Below are positions 13,201 to 17,057 of a DNA stretch of 17,057 nt, one piece after another; positions within the stretch are counted from its first letter, which is position 1, and each line of letters starts with the position of its first letter. The stretch is from Candidatus Cloacimonadota bacterium (GTDB taxonomy: Bacteria; Cloacimonadota; Cloacimonadia; Cloacimonadales; JAJBBL01). The stretch lies in assembly GCA_020532365.1 (NCBI GenBank), contig JAJBBL010000064.1, positions 1-17,057 of the forward strand, in the 5' to 3' direction. The notes under the pieces were generated by a model. It made no database searches. It saw nothing but the letters and a program-made list of their open reading frames with translations, and was not told the DNA's origin. The translations under genes were made by a program, and so were the position numbers.

Positions 13201-15653
13201 ATTTCACCAAAAAAGGAGAGTGGTTGTTGAATCTCCACAAAGTCACTCTCGGTGTTAAGAATTCCATAAACATCATTGACGTCGCTCTTGCCAATATTCT
13301 CAACAGTTATCTGTAAAACTTCAGTATCTCCAGGCTTTATAAACTCATCAAACCCGTTTACTATTACCCCTTTAGGCTGTAGGTTTGCCCCATTGATCAT
13401 AAGCTCTAACTTGCTTAACCACCTCTCGTTACCATCAGATACCTCAAGATTAAACAGTACAGCAGTGTTATCAGGCATATTATTATCAAAGCTGATGATA
13501 AATGGCGAATCGGAAGCTTTGGTTTCGTTCGGCAAAATACTACCAAAATTGACTCTGTTTTGACTAATCACCACCCTTTTGTCGTCGGTGGAGAGTTCAC
13601 CATAAATCGCATCAACTCCGTAAGGTAGATAGTTCTTTATCAAAGGAATGCAAGGGATCGTTTTCCCAGCTTCAGGCTCTTCGTTAAGTAATTTCTCAAA
13701 TAGAAATACCCCTTTATCAGCTTCTATTTGCAAACTGTTAATAGCCGGTATGTAATCAGGCTTAGTGACAGTAAGCGTAAAACCGTCAGTGAGTTCGGTG
13801 TTCCAAAAAAGTGTTACCTTCCCCTCTTTATCGGTATACCCGGTAACGGAAAACGAATCATCTTTATTGTAACCGGTTACACACGCATCGTTTAACGGCA
13901 AACCGTCGGCATCATTAACAGTCACATCTATAAATTTCTGCCCATACGGTATGGAGCGCTCAAAAATAGCGGTCATTTTTTTGGGAACATCTACCCAGAA
14001 GTCGAGTGAAGGGTCTCCGACGAGATTAGTCCAATGAGTAAATTGAGGTGTTTGGTCTGGATGGACAAAGTCAAACACTTGGTGTAGATATACTTTACCT
14101 ATCAGTAAAGCTTCGCCCATAGTCCTTATTCCATCGGCGTAGATGCTCGACATCATAGAGCCGATAAAGGCGTTATTGAACGCTGTTTTAGTCTCAGCAG
14201 TAGTAGTCCCTATCGCTGAAACACCCCCCTTTGGGAGCGTAGGTGTACCGAGCACTACCATCCTCTCAGCGGCACTATTCCCGTCATAACTAAGAGTGTT
14301 GCAAGTCAAAAAGAAGCAGTTAGGCAGCTTTAAGCCATTAGATAAGTTCTCCCCTTTGGGCGACCAGGAGGACATATTTATATAACCACGGTAGCTAAAA
14401 AAGTTCACCCCTCTATTAAGAGCAGCATTCATTTTAGAAGCAAATGGAGGCTCATACACTTCACTAAACTCATAGTCTGGAAAACTCTCAAGAATAAGCT
14501 CTTTGACATATTTACTGATCGAAATCGTAGAGGTGCCTGAAGTGTCTGGATCTCCAACGAGCAAAGTATGCGTATACCAATCTGTGTTCACCAGATAAGG
14601 GCTTTTCTCATACAGCTTTATCTTATTCCAAACCGTCATCAACTGCTCTAAATTATACACCGATATACGCCCAATGAAAACGTCAGGTATGTCGTCATCA
14701 CCTGCGAGTAGCGTATACGGATGATCTGAAGGCTTATCCTCATACCCAGAAAAATAAGGTATGGCAAAGCTACCGGAACCACCACCTACAATTAGAACAT
14801 ATTCAGGTGGACTTTCCCACGTATCGTACGCCTCTTGGATATACCCTTTAATTGCATATGCCGTCTCTAAATGCTTAGTATCAACCGTGTGAACAGTAAA
14901 CCCTTTTTCTCTTTTCCAGTCGGTCATTTGCTCAATAATTGGCGTTATAGTTTGATTATGGTGATGGATTATAAGTAGACTCCGCTGTTGAGTATTATTG
15001 CTCCGCTCTACAGCTACTTTATAGTTAGCAAAGATGCTTTGATATACTTTTGCGAAACTTTTAGATACCTTTTGCTGAGTTTTATTAAGCTCATTCTCAC
15101 CTCTTATAGAACTATCAAAAGCTAAACGAAGACGTATTTTTTTAACAACTTTTAGTTCTGAACGAGAAATATCATACTCGAAAGGTCTGATAGCCACAGA
15201 GACATATCTATAGTCACGTAGTATCTGTGGACTGCTTATTTCACAAATTGCATTAGGGTAATGTGTTTGCTGACTTGTTAATGAAAGGTTTTGGACTGTA
15301 GACCCATCGAGTCCGTTTGAAGGGAGTACAGTAATATCGTTATAAACATCTGTCTCTTCTATACTGAAGCTTTGTAAATTGACCGTGCCACAGTTCGGCA
15401 CTATAAGTGATAAAACTATTGCTGGGAGTTCCGGCTCACCTTCTTCAGAAAGATTTTGTGCACCCTCTATCTTTACTTTATGGAATTCTTTGCCGGATAG
15501 GTCAACCGTTTCTAAGGCATATTCATCTAATCTTAACTCTAAGTCGATAAAAGCATCATTTTGCTCTATGACTCTTATGTTAGGTTGGGAGTAGAGTGTC
15601 CAAAAGAGGAGCACAAAGGCAAAGGTTAAACAAGTGCGAACCATTTTCATCAT
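10290..15653 (-). CDS. Large secreted peptidase C25 (gingipain-like) protein with C-terminal sorting domain
   Basis: A 1787-residue secreted protein. A signal peptide (LTFAFVLLFWTLYS, about 8-22) precedes a propeptide-like region (about 23-220). A C25-type domain follows (about 225-560), opening with RSLLIIHHHN and containing YVLIVGGGSGS, GDDDIPDVFIGRISV, NFFSYRGYINMSSW (Y424), FFLTCNTLSYDG (C451), PKGGVSAIGTTTAETKTAFNN and LVGDPSLDFW. The cysteine expected in the nucleophile position is present, but the GHG-type histidine is replaced in RGYINMSS. Downstream are Ig-like segments, CARDB-like segments with 'NxGKSDVNDV' and 'NSGRAEVSNV' signatures, a nidogen-like sheet (about 900-1070), a jelly-roll 'WYVDEVEVSG' region (about 1340-1508), a carboxypeptidase-regulatory-like domain (about 1508-1590), a fibronectin III-like domain, and a C-terminal domain from Y1700 (LYQNYPNPFNPST...SGVYFFKL...KKGVLLK) resembling type IX/FlgD-like sorting domains. 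The SD is AAGGGA, 7 bases before the first ATG. Confidence 0.85.
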   Translation of the reverse strand: MMKMVRTCLTFAFVLLFWTLYSQPNIRVIEQNDAFIDLELRLDEYALETVDLSGKEFHKVKIEGAQNLSEEGEPELPAIVLSLIVPNCGTVNLQSFSIEETDVYNDITVLPSNGLDGSTVQNLSLTSQQTHYPNAICEISSPQILRDYRYVSVAIRPFEYDISRSELKVVKKIRLRLAFDSSIRGENELNKTQQKVSKSFAKVYQSIFANYKVAVERSNNTQQRSLLIIHHHNQTITPIIEQMTDWKREKGFTVHTVDTKHLETAYAIKGYIQEAYDTWESPPEYVLIVGGGSGSFAIPYFSGYEDKPSDHPYTLLAGDDDIPDVFIGRISVYNLEQLMTVWNKIKLYEKSPYLVNTDWYTHTLLVGDPDTSGTSTISISKYVKELILESFPDYEFSEVYEPPFASKMNAALNRGVNFFSYRGYINMSSWSPKGENLSNGLKLPNCFFLTCNTLSYDGNSAAERMVVLGTPTLPKGGVSAIGTTTAETKTAFNNAFIGSMMSSIYADGIRTMGEALLIGKVYLHQVFDFVHPDQTPQFTHWTNLVGDPSLDFWVDVPKKMTAIFERSIPYGQKFIDVTVNDADGLPLNDACVTGYNKDDSFSVTGYTDKEGKVTLFWNTELTDGFTLTVTKPDYIPAINSLQIEADKGVFLFEKLLNEEPEAGKTIPCIPLIKNYLPYGVDAIYGELSTDDKRVVISQNRVNFGSILPNETKASDSPFIISFDNNMPDNTAVLFNLEVSDGNERWLSKLELMINGANLQPKGVIVNGFDEFIKPGDTEVLQITVENIGKSDVNDVYGILNTESDFVEIQQPLSFFGEIKAGETKQSSPSDPFIIKVSEEVIPGMRVDFKLLLFSNEGFESIRKISLRVGEIKVTDPLGPDSFGHFIYGQEDTAYELCPEYEWYEIAPQHNGEGIDTGLESDWNNIQQTVIVDLPFPFVFYGKEYDKISICANGWISFGVTEQTTFRNWIIPGPLCPKPMIAAFWDNLNVSNGGVYTHYDTEEQIFIIQWQNAKNIINAADETFQIILYNPQLNPEYVDGLIKIQYKTFNNINNSKGTPDGNWGNYCSVGIVDHTGKDGLQYTFANKYSEAASELSDRTSLLIVGPKKVDQTPFEIVEIALFDENDSGYVDAGESIKLGICIRNSGRAEVSNVVGTLTSLSPYVSIVKSNASYSDMASGEVGVNKDFFEFTASSATPDGYLVDFTLELATVYETIELELQIPIYKSTLSFKEYLIFTEPEPEGRIEAGEAFEIAFNWENKSKSDAENTTVNLKSSHNYLQLHHIQEKLGNIQGETIHQSKALFFVDKKASVNDILSFVIEIESANTSKKEYEISLLVGEMNRLFDFEEDDGLFISNDISGWQWGELTLAGKPNNKGWGTVLEGDYKENKSWTLDSPDIVIPPKGTLTFLHFYRMEEYWDGGNVKLSVDGGNNWHIITPNKGYPTANINSGNVGIPNQPAFSGNSEGWERVSFNLDRFEGKVAKFRWHFGSGHWVNDQGWYVDEVEVSGAKQDNGCISGRVIPLNENELLRNIGVCVGDYIVTADDDGYYSMIIPAGEYDVEVYTPYYWSDLVHHVKVGEFEKIVELDFNVRYVPPATDLRCETDEEAETLTLYWEYYTEDNSVQDSIFNVYRQINSGRYERIYTTDLKEIFDTLPVNDDIHRYYVTAVYKGTESDKSNVVSTDDFEVNIREINLPSTVELYQNYPNPFNPSTKISFSLPAHDKVTLEIYNIKGAKIKTLIKNEMLNSGSHTYEWEGNNDSGMTSPSGVYFFKLSSRSNTQIKKGVLLK

Positions 15654-15771
15654 CTATTTATCCCTTTTTTTGCTACAGTAAAGTTTTAAGTCGAAGCAAA
15701 ACCTCTGCCTATACCTCTTCCGTTCAAAACCTGGAGCAGACCCTTCCCTAAATCGGCTAATCCTCTCTTTT

Positions 15772-16788
15772 TTATCTATCGATCTTGATTTTGGAGACCC
15801 CTTTGTAGCGACCAGCTGCGTAAATAGTCTCCCCCTCTATAGCAACGAGGAGTGTGTAATCAACTTCGTTTGAGGAGAGTCTGTCGAGCAGTTTCGGTGC
15901 TTCAGGGGTATTTTTAATGTCGTAAAGATAGACGCCACCGCCACCAGAGCCGACGACAAGATAGTCACCATCGAGGTCAATAGATTGAGCCCAGCCAGAT
16001 GTTGGATATGTCTTACCGTCCCAGACAGGGTTTGACTTGTCGGAGATATCGACAACGATTAAGCCCTCTTGTTTTGCCACTATGTAAGCATAATCACCTT
16101 TGACACTAATATCAAGAGCATCCCCAGTTAAGTTGAGCTCAGAAAGGAGCGTTCTACTCTCCATATCGAAGATGTAAAGTCCACGCTGTGACCCTGCTAT
16201 GTAGGCATAGTTGTCGACAATATCGAACTTTTTAACTGCGTTTGGCATATGGAAGGTAGTAAGATCCATATTCACATACGGCTTATGAATTGTTCCATAG
16301 CGGAATGCACTATTTGTAGTCGTAATACCTAAGAAAATACTGCCGTCCTCATTATTTGAGATCGACATATAGTAAGTGCTCTGAATATCACCAGCTGTGA
16401 TACGTTCCTTGAAGATAGGCTCTTTTGGATCGGTTATATCAAAGCTATAGATTGTTGGAGGCCCATATCTATCGAATATGAAAAGAATGTTTTCTTCACT
16501 ATCAAATCCAATCTGCCTGATATTAGAGAACTCATCGTAAGCTGAGTGACTATCCTTTCTGACGATTAAATCGGTGCTTTTTTTATCAAATATAGAGAAA
16601 CCTGCCTGGTCTTCCGCAATGAATAAATAGTCTTCACTTAAAGCCATTTCCTGTGGTATGCCAACAGTTTCAAACACATTTTCAACGCTCATAATCTTAA
16701 TATCTTCGATCGCTAAAGGCTCATTAGCTTTTGCACAGCCGAGAAAGATAATCGAGCTAATAGCCAGTATGTAGAATAAATATTTCAA
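15772..16788 (-). CDS. LVIVD-like beta-propeller lipoprotein
   Basis: A 338-residue protein beginning MKYLFYILAISSIIFLGCAK, a signal peptide with lipobox FLGC. C18 would be lipidated and anchor it in the envelope. The rest consists of repeated beta-propeller blades of the type 'YAYIAGSQRGLYIFDMES', 'DYAYIVAKQEGLIVVDISD' and 'DYLVVGSGGGGVYLYDIKN', spaced about 40 residues apart, as in LVIVD-repeat proteins. No catalytic motif is visible, so a binding or scaffolding role is more likely. The start is TTG at 16788-16786, with AGGAGG eight bases upstream; no ATG fits better. A TTGACA element with CATAAT lies upstream. The C25-like gene follows 118 bases downstream on the same strand with no clear terminator between, so the two may be co-transcribed. 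Confidence 0.85.
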   Translation of the reverse strand: MKYLFYILAISSIIFLGCAKANEPLAIEDIKIMSVENVFETVGIPQEMALSEDYLFIAEDQAGFSIFDKKSTDLIVRKDSHSAYDEFSNIRQIGFDSEENILFIFDRYGPPTIYSFDITDPKEPIFKERITAGDIQSTYYMSISNNEDGSIFLGITTTNSAFRYGTIHKPYVNMDLTTFHMPNAVKKFDIVDNYAYIAGSQRGLYIFDMESRTLLSELNLTGDALDISVKGDYAYIVAKQEGLIVVDISDKSNPVWDGKTYPTSGWAQSIDLDGDYLVVGSGGGGVYLYDIKNTPEAPKLLDRLSSNEVDYTLLVAIEGETIYAAGRYKGVSKIKIDR

Positions 16789-16820
16789 GAGAGTGCCCTC
16801 CTATTAATTATCAAGTCTCG

Positions 16821-16847
16821 ATTATGATGAGCCGACTACATTGTCAA
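16821..16847 (-). promoter_or_regulatory. Promoter candidate for the LVIVD-like gene
   Basis: On the minus strand TTGACA (16847-16842) is a perfect -35. CATAAT (16826-16821), five of six matches to TATAAT, follows at 15 bases, slightly short; TAATCG at 17 bases is the poorer alternative. The start codon lies about 33 bases beyond the -10, with AGGAGG between. The TTGACA overlaps the stop codon of the small upstream frame. Confidence 0.5.
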
Positions 16848-17036
16848 GCAATATCTCCGCCAAAGACAGAACCAGACACCAAAGCATAAATAACCCCGAT
16901 AATTGTATGAAAACTATTTCCACCCCCTATTACTACGTCAAAATCTAAGATAACTAAAAAAGCCAGGACTATCTCGCTAAATTCTCAACTTAAAATAACG
17001 ACGCTCAACAACCTCACGAACTAAAAAATTATTCAT
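16844..17036 (-). pseudogene. Frameshifted small two-helix membrane protein candidate
   Basis: On the minus strand ATG at 17036-17034, preceded by AGGGG nine bases upstream, opens a 19-codon frame with a basic N-terminus, MNNFLVREVVERRYFKLRI, and stops at TAG 16979-16977. The +1 frame is open for 46 codons (16984-16847) to TGA 16846-16844. It reads SEIVLAFLVILDFDVV, then a glycine-rich turn (IGGGNSFH), then TIIGVIYALVSGSVFGG. Joined by one frameshift at AATTTAG, the product would be a roughly 62-residue protein with a positive cytoplasmic start and two hydrophobic helices. It may be a decayed gene, an assembly error, a programmed shift or coincidence. I do not recognise a family. Confidence 0.3.
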
Positions 17037-17057
17037 AGCTACACACCCCTCAAATGA

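Noticed and set aside
15654..15771. Possible terminator or promoter between the LVIVD-like and C25-like genes
   Set aside because: Only 5-bp inverted repeats (GTTTT/AAAAC and TCTGC/GCAGA) and no convincing -35/-10 pair were seen.

Overview
The window is a stretch of bacterial chromosome, moderately AT-rich by eye. It holds eleven complete or near-complete protein genes, one partial gene at the left edge, one very short leader-like ORF and one apparently frameshifted small gene at the right edge. I saw no rRNA, tRNA, CRISPR array or insertion sequence. The best lineage clue is the huge secreted C25-type (gingipain-like) protein with a C-terminal 'LYQNYPNPFNPST...GVYFFKL...KKGVLLK' domain, next to an LVIVD-like beta-propeller lipoprotein. 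That pairing is typical of the Fibrobacteres-Chlorobi-Bacteroidetes (FCB) group and its candidate phyla, for example Cloacimonadota- or Marinimicrobia-like bacteria. Promoter candidates look like sigma-70 TTGACA/TATAAT elements rather than the Bacteroidota consensus. The phylum is inference and was not tested by a search.

Left arm, plus strand (1-6229). An unrecognised C-terminal fragment ends at 351 and is followed by a possible terminator. A tightly overlapping operon then runs coaBC - SDR oxidoreductase - DUF3108 exported protein - queA - birA (461-4934), with overlaps of 4, 4, 14 and 4 bases. It joins coenzyme A synthesis, an unidentified redox step, an envelope protein, tRNA queuosine synthesis and protein biotinylation. 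The DUF3108 gene has no ATG, GTG or TTG at its proper N-terminus and appears to start at CTG (or ATA), overlapping the SDR stop codon. A 296-base gap follows with weak inverted repeats, a plausible promoter and a 16-codon ORF with an excellent Shine-Dalgarno (SD) site. After that comes a D-Ala-D-Ala-ligase-like ATP-grasp gene (5231-6229).

Middle, minus strand (10101 down to 6267). The order of transcription is an HU-type nucleoid protein, a strong hairpin terminator, dnaN (sliding clamp), recF, and a UMF1/Atg22-type major facilitator overlapping recF by 11 bases. This is a replication/repair cluster without dnaA or gyrB alongside, and no cluster of DnaA boxes is visible.

Right arm, minus strand (17036 down to 10290). 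In transcription order these are a frameshifted small two-helix membrane protein candidate, a TTG-initiated LVIVD-like beta-propeller lipoprotein with a near-consensus promoter, and the 1787-residue C25-like secreted protein. The latter keeps the expected cysteine (C451) but lacks a histidine in the GHG-type position ('SYRGYINMSSW'). It may be catalytically altered or belong to a variant subgroup.

No clearly new multi-gene system was found. The most checkable oddities are the CTG/ATA start, the C25 active site, the leader ORF before the ATP-grasp enzyme and the frameshifted membrane gene.
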